A stretch of DNA of 64,000 bases. It comes from Rhodothermales bacterium (GTDB taxonomy: Bacteria; Bacteroidota; Rhodothermia; Rhodothermales; Bin80). The position numbers and the translations under genes were made by a program. The notes under the pieces were generated by a model. The model saw nothing but the letters and a program-made list of their open reading frames with translations. It did no database searches and had not been told where the DNA came from. Where the stretch lies: NCBI GenBank assembly GCA_028278205.1, contig JANQES010000073.1:35264-99263 (forward strand), in the 5' to 3' direction. Of the stretch, positions 17,820 through 26,933 are shown piece by piece (position 1 is the stretch's first letter; each line of letters starts with the position of its first letter).

Positions 17820-18473
17820 CTAAAAAACCGAGCCCTGGTGAGAGCCGGAGGCGGCCAGAGAGGCCGACAGGCGCCGGGCCTCTTCCAGGGCGACCAACCG
17901 CTCCGGATCGTCTTCCTTACCCGGATAATCGATTAGATCGAAAGATCCCTTATACGAAATCAGGCGGGCGGGATTGCCGACGACGACCCCGCACGGCGGC
18001 ACAGACCGGGTCACGACGGCGCCTACCCCGATCAAGGCATCATGGCCGATCTCAATCGGGCCGATGATAGCGGCGTTGGGCCCTACGTAGACCCGGTCTC
18101 CCAGGACGGGGCTGCGCAGGTCTTTGCCGCCGCCGCCGGCATGCCCGATGCTCACGCCCTGCGTCAGCGTACAATGATGCCCCATGATGACGTCGCCGGC
18201 CAGCACAATATAGCCCGTATGCGCGATGAACAAGCCGGGGCCGATGGGCACCGTTTCCGGAAGTTGTATGTTCGTTGTTATGTCAACGATCAGTTGCATC
18301 AATACCGCCGGAATCTTCAGGAGCCAACGCAGGGGCCGGGGCAAGCCTCTGACCCATCGCCGGAACCGATACCCAAGGACGGCCCAGGCGCCCGGGCTGA
18401 ACAACACAGCCGCCAGTTTTTGCCGGAATCCCCGGCCGTAGCGTGCTAAATCCTGGCGTACGTTCGTGAACAT
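17820..18473 (-). CDS. Serine O-acetyltransferase-like hexapeptide acyltransferase
   Basis: CysE/SAT-like protein of 217 residues with left-handed beta-helix repeats (GDVIMGHHCTLTQGVSIG, VYVGPNAAIIGPIEIG) and the catalytic-type His in FIAHTGYIVL. The ATG at 18473 (MFTNVRQDLARYG) is favoured because the frame upstream is arginine-rich and unlike the family. In capsule loci these paralogues usually acetylate a sugar, not serine. There is a 37-base gap to the upstream transferase. Confidence 0.82.
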   Translation of the reverse strand: MFTNVRQDLARYGRGFRQKLAAVLFSPGAWAVLGYRFRRWVRGLPRPLRWLLKIPAVLMQLIVDITTNIQLPETVPIGPGLFIAHTGYIVLAGDVIMGHHCTLTQGVSIGHAGGGGKDLRSPVLGDRVYVGPNAAIIGPIEIGHDALIGVGAVVTRSVPPCGVVVGNPARLISYKGSFDLIDYPGKEDDPERLVALEEARRLSASLAASGSHQGSVF

Positions 18474-18510
18474 AAACCCGTGTTGGCAGCGTCTCTGGAT
18501 CAGGGGAGGC

Positions 18511-19992
18511 CTACGTCGCGTTATGCCCCTTTTTGCTGCGTTGCAACGTGGTGAGGATGCTATCGACGATACGCTCGTGCGCCTTGCCATCAATCGGACC
18601 GCAAATGTACGCAGCGGCACGGCGGCGTCCTTCGCGGTCGAGGTCGGGATTTCGAAGGTAGAGGTTGACGGCCTCTACCAGTTCATCCATCGAGGTAGCC
18701 AGGCGCGAGGCCTTCCGTTCCATAACACGCCGGAAGTGCAGAAGCTTATGCGCGTGGCGGATAAGCAGCGCATGCGGATGGTTGGCCGCCGGCGTAAAGC
18801 CGACATTAACGATGGGTTTGTCAAAAATCGCCGCATCCAGCGTCACACTAGAAGCCATGTTAATATTCACGTCCATGTGACGCATGGTATTGGTGAGCAT
18901 CGCCAGGTCGTCTAGCTCCGGCGTGAACCATATCTGCTGCTGGGTGGGTTGCTGCCAGGCCCGATGGATGATGATGCCGGGGCACCGCTTTTCGACATCC
19001 CGGAACCGGCCTACCCGGTCAAGCGGATGCGAGCGCACCAACAACTGGGGTTTCCCCTCAATCCGCCCGTGTTCGATGGCCTGCCACAATTGCGCCACGA
19101 ATTCATCCTCTTTGGGAAAAACAACCTCCCGGGCCTGCGCAGCATAGACGAGCAATTTCCGATTGGGATCGCCTCCGATGCGCTTGAAAAACGCGGCCCG
19201 ATCCCACCATAACTCCTTACGCAAATGGTAATCGAACTGGGGCGTCCCTGTGACCGAGATGCGTTGCGCCTCAAGGTCAGGGTACCGGTTCAGGAGGTCC
19301 TGCCTCATCATCTCGCTCCAGACGATGTAGTGCGCATAGTCGGCGACGAGGTGGGATCGTTGGCAGAGATTGTCCCAGGACGGTATGGTGGTCATCGTCG
19401 GGATGCCCCGCAGCATCGCCGCAAAACTCATCTCCCGCTGTGCTAGCTGCCACGGATTGGCGGTCAGGACAACGTCCGGCTCGATCGTATCGAGGAGGGT
19501 CTGTTGCGCTGCTCCGTTGAGCAGCATCTTGAGTTTTCGTTGTCCTCTGCGCTCCAGGGTTTCATACAAGGGCGAATAGCTGATGAGCCGGGCTAAGCGC
19601 CCCATCATAAAGGAGTAGGGTTGCTTCCAGCGGGGTTGGAAGGCAAGCATCCACCGCCTCTTAACGGGATCATAGATGCCGCACCGGTGATGCGTCGCCG
19701 TCGAGATCAACCCCTCAAAGATCCCCATGGAGCGGGGTATTACAGACGCCGGCAGGTCGGCGAGGTCGGTGTTCTTATCCCGTACGATCTTTCGAAAGTG
19801 CTGGTCGCTCGGCGGCAAAAGCACCGTGACGTCGAGATGCGGCGCCATGGCCTCAAGGAAGCCCGAATGCACATAATTCCTGACGCCCCAGCCGCTCGAA
19901 AGCAACAGCAACAGACGCGGTTTCTGGCTTGTATGTGCTGAGGCCGGAGCCCTGGCGATGGATGCTCCTGTCAATGATTCAGACGGTTCCAT
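18511..19992 (-). CDS. CDP-glycerol glycerophosphotransferase-like GT-B protein (copy 1)
   Basis: A 493-residue GT-B protein, most like the TagF/capsular glycosyl-phosphotransferase superfamily. Landmarks are IPSWDNL in the middle, GTPQFDYH, the phosphate-loop like RIGGDPNRKLLVYAA and RSHPLDRVGRF, and DVNINMASSVTLDAAI near the C terminus. It shares all of these, in order, with the protein at 21545-22987, so the two are paralogues flanking the polymerase. No signal peptide. The transferred group (a sugar or a polyol phosphate) is not predictable. Confidence 0.7.
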   Translation of the reverse strand: MEPSESLTGASIARAPASAHTSQKPRLLLLLSSGWGVRNYVHSGFLEAMAPHLDVTVLLPPSDQHFRKIVRDKNTDLADLPASVIPRSMGIFEGLISTATHHRCGIYDPVKRRWMLAFQPRWKQPYSFMMGRLARLISYSPLYETLERRGQRKLKMLLNGAAQQTLLDTIEPDVVLTANPWQLAQREMSFAAMLRGIPTMTTIPSWDNLCQRSHLVADYAHYIVWSEMMRQDLLNRYPDLEAQRISVTGTPQFDYHLRKELWWDRAAFFKRIGGDPNRKLLVYAAQAREVVFPKEDEFVAQLWQAIEHGRIEGKPQLLVRSHPLDRVGRFRDVEKRCPGIIIHRAWQQPTQQQIWFTPELDDLAMLTNTMRHMDVNINMASSVTLDAAIFDKPIVNVGFTPAANHPHALLIRHAHKLLHFRRVMERKASRLATSMDELVEAVNLYLRNPDLDREGRRRAAAYICGPIDGKAHERIVDSILTTLQRSKKGHNAT

Positions 19993-20017
19993 GATGCGTG
20001 TTCAAGTCCCGACCGGC

Positions 20018-21451
20018 TTATTGCGCGCGATACGCAAGGGCCCGTTTATCTCTTCGCTGCTGCTTGACATGCCTTACTAAAACCATCACCAGGCCCATAG
20101 AAAACCAGAACTCTTTGGCATGCGCGGCTGTTGAGGCGCCAATGACAATGACAAAGGCAATCCACCAGGCCAGTGTTATATGTCTCCACGGCCCCGTGCG
20201 CAGCGCCTTGATCCCCATACTGACAAAAAATGCCAGGAAGAACAGTCCGCCGATGATACCGGATTCAACCAGCACGCCGAGGTACACATTGTGGTCGTCA
20301 CGGGGGCTGTCATACGTGCGCGCGCTGTATTGACTGGCGAACCCGCCGTAGCCGACGCCAAGGATCGGGTGTTCCAGAAAGATCTCCCATCCTTCAGCCC
20401 AGATATAATTGCGCCCACTCATAATGAGCCGGTAGTCCTGGTCTCCAATGCCCAACCGCGTGGCGTTGACACGCAGCATGAGCGCCTCCGAATTGATCAT
20501 CCACGCCCCCGATCCGACGATCAGAATCACGATGGCGCCCAGGAAGATCTTCTTGGTTCGGCGGAAACGACCCAGAAACGCCCAGACCAGCAGGGCTACC
20601 GCCTGAGCGACCATAACCGCCCTGCTGTAGGCCAAAGGCACCATGACCCCAAGGAATACCCCAAGACCAAGCGCTATATTCCGCCGGAAGCGTGTGGCGC
20701 TGAACTCCCAGAAGGCCAGCGCCCCAAGCATCGCGACCAGGGTGGTCCGCGCATAGACATTGGACGCTAACCCCGTCGTGCCGGGACCCGCCAGGACGCT
20801 CGGTTCAAAGCGCGCTTTGTGTTCGACCCAGACAAGGGCCGTGCCCGGTTCATAATAGAGCCAATTGGCCATGGTCGCGAGCAAGCTGGCCATGATGAAG
20901 TACGCGAGCCATCGAAACACGATCTCACGCGACTTCGCCCAGCGATAAAACGCACTGATCAAAAGAACCCCTGAAAAGCCCTGGACAACGAGCTTGAACC
21001 CGGTCGCCAGATCTAAAGAGCCCCAGGCCAGGGTGATGGCGCTCCAGAGCACCCACAAACCCAGCCATATTTCGGGCATCGTCAGCCGAAGACGCGCAGG
21101 TCGTTGATTGGGCCGGATCATGCCAATGACGACCATCACGATGAGCAGGTACGTCAGGAGATTCCAGGGGGTGCCTCCCCAAATCGCAAAGATTTGTTCG
21201 AACGGAATGGCAAAGGCATAAATAGCAAGAGCAGACTCGAAGTCGCGAACGGCAAAGTAGAGACTGCCCAGAACGAGCCAGCCCATGAGAAAAAGCGCCA
21301 TCACCTCACGCCCCTGAACAAACAGGACGACCCCCGCCATCGCCACACCGAGAATCAAAAACTTCTCTGCCGGAAATAACGGCCTCGGCAACACGCCGAG
21401 AGAACGCCTCGCACGGGGTTGCGCGATACTGGTCTCCATAGACATGCTCAT
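20018..21451 (-). CDS. O-antigen ligase/polymerase family membrane protein
   Basis: A multi-spanning membrane protein (about 477 residues) with roughly ten hydrophobic helices and a large periplasmic loop near residues 330-400. A conserved-looking stretch EGWEIFLEHPILGVGYGGF precedes the last helices, as in Wzy/WaaL/EpsE-type proteins. It probably joins repeat units at the periplasmic face or ligates glycan to a carrier. ATG at 21451 (MSMSMETS) is preferred over 21499; 21445 and 21439 are also possible. Confidence 0.85.
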   Translation of the reverse strand: MSMSMETSIAQPRARRSLGVLPRPLFPAEKFLILGVAMAGVVLFVQGREVMALFLMGWLVLGSLYFAVRDFESALAIYAFAIPFEQIFAIWGGTPWNLLTYLLIVMVVIGMIRPNQRPARLRLTMPEIWLGLWVLWSAITLAWGSLDLATGFKLVVQGFSGVLLISAFYRWAKSREIVFRWLAYFIMASLLATMANWLYYEPGTALVWVEHKARFEPSVLAGPGTTGLASNVYARTTLVAMLGALAFWEFSATRFRRNIALGLGVFLGVMVPLAYSRAVMVAQAVALLVWAFLGRFRRTKKIFLGAIVILIVGSGAWMINSEALMLRVNATRLGIGDQDYRLIMSGRNYIWAEGWEIFLEHPILGVGYGGFASQYSARTYDSPRDDHNVYLGVLVESGIIGGLFFLAFFVSMGIKALRTGPWRHITLAWWIAFVIVIGASTAAHAKEFWFSMGLVMVLVRHVKQQRRDKRALAYRAQ

Positions 21452-21544
21452 CGATCTCGCTCTATGAGATCCCGGTGGGGAAGGCTGCAAAGACCCCACG
21501 CGCGGCTCTTTTGTTTCGAGCGATTTTTTTGATAGGCGCCGCCG

Positions 21545-22987
21545 TCATAGAACGCGCGGCGCGGCATAAGCCGGAGTGTCGGTCCTTACTTCGGCCAATA
21601 AACATTCGGCGGCGCGCACAGCCGCCTTACCGTCTACGTCTCCACACCACAGTTCGAGCAGCGCCTTGCGGTTGGGCCGCTCCAGCGCCGGGTTATCAAG
21701 ATAACGCTTCGTGTGCGCAATCAATTCATCGAGGCTAGAAGCAAAGCGGGCCGCCCCCGTCTCGGCGACCGTCCGATAGTGTTCAAACAAGTAAAAGCTC
21801 CGCAAAAACTCCTCCCACATACTGCCCGCTTCGTAGTCAAACATGATGTTTACCACCGGCACGTCCATGGCGCAGCAATCGAGCGTGATGGTAGAGCAGA
21901 GGTTGATGTTGACGTCGGCGTGCGCGATGGAGTTGACCAGCAGGGCCATGTCGTCGCCCATAGGCATCCAGCCAACAAGCCGGCCCGGATCCGTATCGTT
22001 GGTTTCGGTGAAGAGCACCTCGGGGTAGCGCCTCCGTAATTCGGCAAAAGGGGCGCCGCCGCCAATAGGATGAGGACGCACCAGCACCTGCGGATCCCCC
22101 TCTAAAGCGCCGGCCCGAATCGCCTCGCAAAACTGTTCTAACAGGGCGGGTTCCTGAGGCATCAGGTTGGGTGACACCCCCGTCCACAGAATCAGTTTGC
22201 GCGCCGGATCCCCTCCGATAGCACGCAGGAACGTCGCCCGCTCTTCGACGAGGCCGGGCCGCCGGTAAAAATCGAACCGGGGCACGCCGACCTCGGTGAC
22301 ACGCGCCGGGTCGACATCCGGGTAGAGCGTCAGCAGATCGTCGCGCATCTGCCTGCTCCAGACCAGATAGCGCCCGAACCGCATCGGAAGACGTCCCTTG
22401 GAAAACAGGTTGTCCCACGAGGTAATGAAGCCTGCTACAGGCACCCCCAACCGCTGCGCCGCCCACAAGGCCGGATATTCGTAATAACCCACCAGCGGGG
22501 TCGTCGCAAACAACAGGTCGACGCGGTGTTTCCGCAGGACCGCCTCGATCCGCCTGGATTCCTCCATCAAGCCCAGAAAGCGTTGCTCCATGCGCTCGTT
22601 CCATCGTGGGGGCAGATTTTTGAAGACGTACCGGGCAGCCGCATGAACACCTGCGAAGCGCAGCCGGGTTTTAATCGACCCGGACGAGGCTTTATGTCGA
22701 TGCAGTCTCTTTAGATGTTCCAGAATGAAGGTAGGCTGCCGGTAATAACTGCCGAACTTAAGCATCTCTCTGAGATGAGCCGCCAGCGGCCCCAGTTGGA
22801 CGATGTCCATCCACTCGAACGTGACGGCGTCCTGCTCGACGTGCTCGCGCAGCGCCTCGGCTTGCGGGCTGAACAGGACCACCTCCGCTTCCGAAGCCAG
22901 GCGCGGCAAGAAATCCGAGAAGACCCAGTCTCGCAAGCACCATCCCAGAGGCGCCAACAGCGCTATGCGCGGCGGCTCAGGCCTCAT
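21545..22987 (-). CDS. CDP-glycerol glycerophosphotransferase-like GT-B protein (copy 2)
   Basis: A 480-residue paralogue of the protein at 18511-19992. Shared landmarks: ITSWDNLFSKG, GVPRFDFYRR, AIGGDPARKLILWTG, VRPHPIGGG and DVNINLCSTITLDCCAMD. Its start overlaps the neuA stop by 4 bases, so it is coupled to CMP-sialate synthesis. A role as a sialyltransferase-like or glycosyl-phosphate transferase using the neuA product is possible but not shown. Confidence 0.7.
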   Translation of the reverse strand: MRPEPPRIALLAPLGWCLRDWVFSDFLPRLASEAEVVLFSPQAEALREHVEQDAVTFEWMDIVQLGPLAAHLREMLKFGSYYRQPTFILEHLKRLHRHKASSGSIKTRLRFAGVHAAARYVFKNLPPRWNERMEQRFLGLMEESRRIEAVLRKHRVDLLFATTPLVGYYEYPALWAAQRLGVPVAGFITSWDNLFSKGRLPMRFGRYLVWSRQMRDDLLTLYPDVDPARVTEVGVPRFDFYRRPGLVEERATFLRAIGGDPARKLILWTGVSPNLMPQEPALLEQFCEAIRAGALEGDPQVLVRPHPIGGGAPFAELRRRYPEVLFTETNDTDPGRLVGWMPMGDDMALLVNSIAHADVNINLCSTITLDCCAMDVPVVNIMFDYEAGSMWEEFLRSFYLFEHYRTVAETGAARFASSLDELIAHTKRYLDNPALERPNRKALLELWCGDVDGKAAVRAAECLLAEVRTDTPAYAAPRVL

Positions 22988-23709
22988 CGTTCATCGTGTT
23001 CGTCAACAAAACCCTGGATCTCTCGGAGTAATGCTTCAGCACGTGTCCAGTCTGCAGGCAGATCGAGGTTTACACTGCGCGCCGGATCCATCCGATACCC
23101 GACGATGCGCTCCCCGTAGAAGCTGTTTTTTTCGACCACCACGTCCCGGCGTGTTACGTAGACGGATCCTTCCCGATGGAAGGCCGGGGGTAAATCCTGG
23201 CGGCGCGGTACAGGCGTTGCCACGCCGGTGCTCAACCGAAGGCGCCCCTGCTGATCTTCGAAGTACACCCAGTGCGGATTATATTTGGCAGGCACCGAAA
23301 GGACGCTCACGACGCTATCGGCCCCTTCCTGTTCGAGCCGCTCGATGCAGGCATCGATATCGTCGGGGCGCCGTAGCGGGCAGGTGGGCTGGAGCAGACA
23401 CACGGCGTCGTAGTGCTCGCCGCGTGCTTCGACCCACGCCAGGGCGTGCTGGACGACGGGCAGCGTGGGCGTATCGTCCTGCGCCAGGCGGGCCGGTCGG
23501 AGAAAGGGAACCGTCAGGCCGCACGCGCGCCCCACGGCGGCAATCTCTTCGTCGTCTGTACTGAGGATGGTGCGGGTGAGACGGCGGGCTGCCTGCGCCG
23601 CCTGCGCGGTGTAGCAAAGCAGGGGCTTGCCGCCGAGCAGGCGGATGTTTTTGTGGGGGATGCCCTTCGAGCCGCCCCGAGCAGGCACGAGACCGAGCAC
23701 ACGCATCAA
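22984..23709 (-). CDS. neuA: CMP-N-acylneuraminate cytidylyltransferase
   Basis: Activates a nonulosonic acid with CTP to give the CMP-sugar donor. The N terminus has LVPARGGSKGIPHKNIRLLGGKPLL, the CTP-binding signature of the family (split here: LVPARGGSKGIPHKN then LGGKPLL). Later QPTCPLRRPDDID and the acidic metal region are visible. Length 241 is normal for a single-domain enzyme. Four-base overlaps on both sides tie it to neuC and to the GT-B paralogue. The substrate could be Neu5Ac or a legionaminic-type acid. Confidence 0.93.
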   Translation of the reverse strand: MMRVLGLVPARGGSKGIPHKNIRLLGGKPLLCYTAQAAQAARRLTRTILSTDDEEIAAVGRACGLTVPFLRPARLAQDDTPTLPVVQHALAWVEARGEHYDAVCLLQPTCPLRRPDDIDACIERLEQEGADSVVSVLSVPAKYNPHWVYFEDQQGRLRLSTGVATPVPRRQDLPPAFHREGSVYVTRRDVVVEKNSFYGERIVGYRMDPARSVNLDLPADWTRAEALLREIQGFVDEHDER

Positions 23710-24860
23710 TACGTCAATCGCTTCTCGATGCGCAGGGGGGCTTCTGCGATTAACCGGGCGATGTACTCACCGGCTTGCCCATCGCCATAGATCGATGCAG
23801 AAGGATACCGACCGTTGCGCATGTGGTGTTGGATGGCCTCGGTAATGGCGCCCCGCTCATAGACTACGTCTACGACATTGGCGCCCCGCTCCCGCCCGGC
23901 CTGCCGCGACCCGATATTGACCACAGGCACGCCTAAAAACGAACTTTCTCGAATCCCCACGCTGGAGTTTCCGACCAGACAGAGGCTGTTGTAAATCAGC
24001 GCCAGGAAGTCCGGCGGGTGCATGTTCTTGAAGAAGTGAATATTGGCCGGGCTTTCGAGTTCGCGGAAGGTTCGGATGCCCTTCGAGGTGCCGTCGGAGC
24101 CGGCATCGACGTTGGGCCAGAACCAGAGCGTCGGCAGGCCGAGGTCGCGCACGGCATAGAGCGTTTCGAAGACGTGTTGCCTGGCCTGTTCGTACTCCGT
24201 CGTCACGGGGTGCTGCATGACCACCAGATAGCCGTCTGAGAGATCAACTTCAACGCCGACGCCGCCGTAGCGGGCAAACGGGTTGAAGGTCAACGCAGGA
24301 TTGCGCAGGGTCTCTGCCGCCAGATCAACCGATGGACATCCGGTTACGAACACCGTATCGGGGTCTTCGCCCATCCGGATGACGTTATCGGCGGCTTTCT
24401 CCGTGGCCACAAAGTGCAGGTTGGCGAGCTTCGTCACGGCATGGCGCACCTTCTCATCAACGGAACCTGTCACCTCGCCGCCCTGCACGTGGGCCAGGGG
24501 GATGTTCATGTAGGAGGCGGCTACGGCCGTGGCCATCGTCTCATAGCGATCGGCAATGGTAACGACGAGGTCCGGCTTGAGATTATCGAAGACGGTAGCC
24601 AGTTCCAGCACGCCGAGCCCCGTCGTCTTTGCCATCGACGTAAGATTCTCGCCTTCGAGCACCATGTGGACGCGCGCGGAGACGTCGAAGCCGTCGGCTT
24701 CAATATTGCGTATGGCGTTACCATAGCGCTCCAGCAAGGCCGAGGCCGCAACGACGAGTTGCAATTCCAGGTCGGGGTGCGCCCGGATGGCCTTCAAAGC
24801 CGTCATAATCCTGCTGTAGCTAGGCCGGGCCGTTACGACCACGCAGACTTTTCGTGGCAT
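23706..24860 (-). CDS. neuC: UDP-N-acetylglucosamine 2-epimerase, hydrolysing (NeuC/LegG type)
   Basis: Converts UDP-GlcNAc, or a 2,4-diacetamido derivative, to the free ManNAc-type sugar used by NeuB. Opening motif VCVVVTARPSYSRI, ADRYETMATAVAA, HVQGGEVTGSVDEKVRHA and GNSSVGIRE are all present; length 384 is typical. It overlaps neuB by one base (TGATG) and neuA by four. Without legB, legC or legH homologues nearby, the simple Neu5Ac route is the first guess. Confidence 0.93.
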   Translation of the reverse strand: MPRKVCVVVTARPSYSRIMTALKAIRAHPDLELQLVVAASALLERYGNAIRNIEADGFDVSARVHMVLEGENLTSMAKTTGLGVLELATVFDNLKPDLVVTIADRYETMATAVAASYMNIPLAHVQGGEVTGSVDEKVRHAVTKLANLHFVATEKAADNVIRMGEDPDTVFVTGCPSVDLAAETLRNPALTFNPFARYGGVGVEVDLSDGYLVVMQHPVTTEYEQARQHVFETLYAVRDLGLPTLWFWPNVDAGSDGTSKGIRTFRELESPANIHFFKNMHPPDFLALIYNSLCLVGNSSVGIRESSFLGVPVVNIGSRQAGRERGANVVDVVYERGAITEAIQHHMRNGRYPSASIYGDGQAGEYIARLIAEAPLRIEKRLTY

Positions 24861-25903
24861 CAGGATGGTGTTTCTACGTCGGCTTCTTGCAAGAGCGCGT
24901 CTGCCTTCACACTGCGTTGCAGCCGTTTTCCTATAAGCTCGGGCAGCCGCGCAGCCGGAATGCCGGTGCCCGGCTTCTTTACGGTCAGATGCTCCTGGCC
25001 CAGCACGGTGCCGGCAGGCAGATCCGTCCTGGCAACGACGCTCTTGGTGAACAGGTCTCGCAACGGCGCCAACTCTTGAGCCATAGCGTCTTTATCCACC
25101 GGGTTGGCGGCCATGCGCTCGACGAAGCGGATGCCCTCGACCAGTTGGCGCAGCTCGGCTGTGGTCACAGAAGCGGCCACGTCCGGCCCGAACATCGCGC
25201 GGCTGAACGTGACGTGAACCTCCAGCACGTCCATGCCCAGGGCGGCTGCCGCCAGGCCCGGAAAGATGGTGCCGGAATGATCGGAGAGACCGACGGCGCA
25301 CCCGTAGCGTTGGCGAAAAACGGGCAGCAGGTTTACCCCTACTTTCTCCGGCGGGCAGGGATAGGCCGAGGTGCATTGCAGCACCGCCAGCGGCAGCCCA
25401 TGGGCTTTGACCCGTCTGACAGCGGTATCGAGTTCATCCAACGTGCTCATGCCCGAAGAGATCAGAAACGGCAACCCTGTGGCGGCCATCCGTTCGAAAA
25501 GCGGGGGGTTGTTCACCTCTCCGGAAGCCACTTTCCAGGCTGCCACCCCGACGCGCTCCAGAAGGGCTACCGCTTCTATCGAAAAGGGAGAACTCAGAAA
25601 CAGCAAGCCGCGCTCATCGGCGTGGCGTTTGAGCCCATGCCACTGCGCCTCGGTAAACTCCATGCGTTTCCAGTAGTCGTAACGCGTGGCATCCTGGGGG
25701 CTGAACTTGACCCGCCAGGGCTCGCCGGGTGTGCTCTCGGCGGCGGCAAGGTGCGTTTGAAACTTGACGGCGTCGGCCCCGGCCTCGGCGATGGCATCGA
25801 TGAAGGCGTGGGCCGTGCCCAGGCTGCCGTCATGCGCCTGCGCCACCTCGCCGACGATGCAGCAGCGATGTTCTGTAAAACGACGTCCGCCTAACTCGAT
25901 CAT
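24860..25903 (-). CDS. neuB: N-acetylneuraminate synthase with SAF domain
   Basis: Condenses the ManNAc-type sugar with phosphoenolpyruvate to a nine-carbon nonulosonic acid. The TIM barrel (about residues 10-270) includes DAVKFQTH, SSGMSTLDE, CTSAYPCPPEKVG and LSDHSGT; a C-terminal SAF/antifreeze-like domain (about residues 285-347) contains VKKPGTGIPAARL. The first metal/substrate loop reads GEVAQAHDGSLG, where most homologues have EIGxNHxG; this variant belongs to a SpsE-like subgroup. First gene of the tight neuB-neuC-neuA trio. Confidence 0.93.
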   Translation of the reverse strand: MIELGGRRFTEHRCCIVGEVAQAHDGSLGTAHAFIDAIAEAGADAVKFQTHLAAAESTPGEPWRVKFSPQDATRYDYWKRMEFTEAQWHGLKRHADERGLLFLSSPFSIEAVALLERVGVAAWKVASGEVNNPPLFERMAATGLPFLISSGMSTLDELDTAVRRVKAHGLPLAVLQCTSAYPCPPEKVGVNLLPVFRQRYGCAVGLSDHSGTIFPGLAAAALGMDVLEVHVTFSRAMFGPDVAASVTTAELRQLVEGIRFVERMAANPVDKDAMAQELAPLRDLFTKSVVARTDLPAGTVLGQEHLTVKKPGTGIPAARLPELIGKRLQRSVKADALLQEADVETPS

Positions 25904-25991
25904 GATCCTGGACGCTCTGCGGCAACCGGCAAATCTAGTGCAGTTTCAAGCCATCTCTTGTGCAAAGCGCCTTCAAGACGCATCGCGTTGG

Positions 25992-26066
25992 GAGGGCGAA
26001 GGGCGAGGAGCGAAGGGCGATTTTCCGACCGCGCTCCTCGCCCTTCACCTCTCGCTCTTCGGCGCT
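25992..26066. repeat. Inverted heptamer array, GGGCGAA family
   Basis: The left arm is GGGCGAA-GGGCGAG-GAGCGAA-GGGCGA (25994-26020). The right arm, 26031-26066, is built from the inverse words; 15 bases (25998-26012) have an exact inverted match. It lies in the 219-base gap between neuB and the methyltransferase gene, both on the minus strand. Confidence 0.75.
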
Positions 26067-26122
26067 GCAACGGTGTGTGAGGCTGCGTCCCATCAGGAGT
26101 GCACAACAGACTCCTTGAAGCA

Positions 26123-26914
26123 CTAGGCCGGGTTCTCTCGACGGACGAGCCGATACAAAGCATTTGCGCCATTGTATGAGGCATCCTGTTCGTAGCGGCG
26201 GGCCTGGTCGAGCCAGGCTAAAAACCGATCCACCTTCGTATTGTCCAGGCCCGCATCCCGTAACGCATTAGTAAGCCGCTTCTTAAAATCATGGATAAGC
26301 GGTTGCCCATGGGCGTGCCAATGACGAAACGTGCGCCACTGGCACCTGAAGCCTAATTCATCCGCCCAGGCTTCCATATCGAACGGGCTAATGAAATGTT
26401 TGTCGGATAAAGACATCGGGACGTCCAACAAGAGTTGCAGCGCCATCCATACATGGCCGCGTATGTTGAGGAAAGAAGGACAGGTAACAATCAATTCTCC
26501 CTCAGGGCGCAGATACTGTTTCAAGATCCTCAGAAACGCTAGCGGGTCATCCGTATGCTCGATGATCTCCTGGGCGACGATCACGTCAAAGCCCCCTTCG
26601 TCCCACTCTTGATAAGACCGCACCTCGAAGCGCAGACGCGGATGATCAAACCGTTCACGGGCCTGGACGATGGCCGCTTCGGCATAATCAATAGCGACAA
26701 CCCGGGCGCCGGCTTCGGCCAGCAAGTGGGCCGTCTCGCCGGTGCCACACCCAACGTCCAGCACGTCGAGGCCTGTCCAATCCTTCTCTTTGAGCACCTC
26801 CTGCGAGACGTCCTCGGTAGAAAAGGTAAAAAAATGCTCCTTCCCCTCCGTATACACTTTCTGATAGAGTGCCTGAAGCGTCTGATTGGTCCTCGGTGAC
26901 TCTGCCATCGACAT
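26123..26914 (-). CDS. Class I SAM-dependent methyltransferase
   Basis: UbiG/methyltransf_11-like protein of about 263 residues. Motif I is VLDVGCGTGETAHLL, followed by the acidic strand VVAIDYAE and motif IV-like FDVIVAQEIIEHTDDP. The ATG at 26914 (MSMAESP) avoids overlap with the ABC transporter gene. The acceptor is unknown; glycan or lipid-linked sugar methylation fits the context. Confidence 0.85.
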   Translation of the reverse strand: MSMAESPRTNQTLQALYQKVYTEGKEHFFTFSTEDVSQEVLKEKDWTGLDVLDVGCGTGETAHLLAEAGARVVAIDYAEAAIVQARERFDHPRLRFEVRSYQEWDEGGFDVIVAQEIIEHTDDPLAFLRILKQYLRPEGELIVTCPSFLNIRGHVWMALQLLLDVPMSLSDKHFISPFDMEAWADELGFRCQWRTFRHWHAHGQPLIHDFKKRLTNALRDAGLDNTKVDRFLAWLDQARRYEQDASYNGANALYRLVRRENPA

Positions 26915-26933
26915 AAGCCGTCCCTGTTTAGGT

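Noticed and set aside
24860..25903. Assignment as a legionaminic or pseudaminic acid synthase
   Set aside because: No partner genes for those pathways (dehydratase, dedicated aminotransferase and acetyltransferase next to neuB) are adjacent; sequence alone does not separate these substrates.
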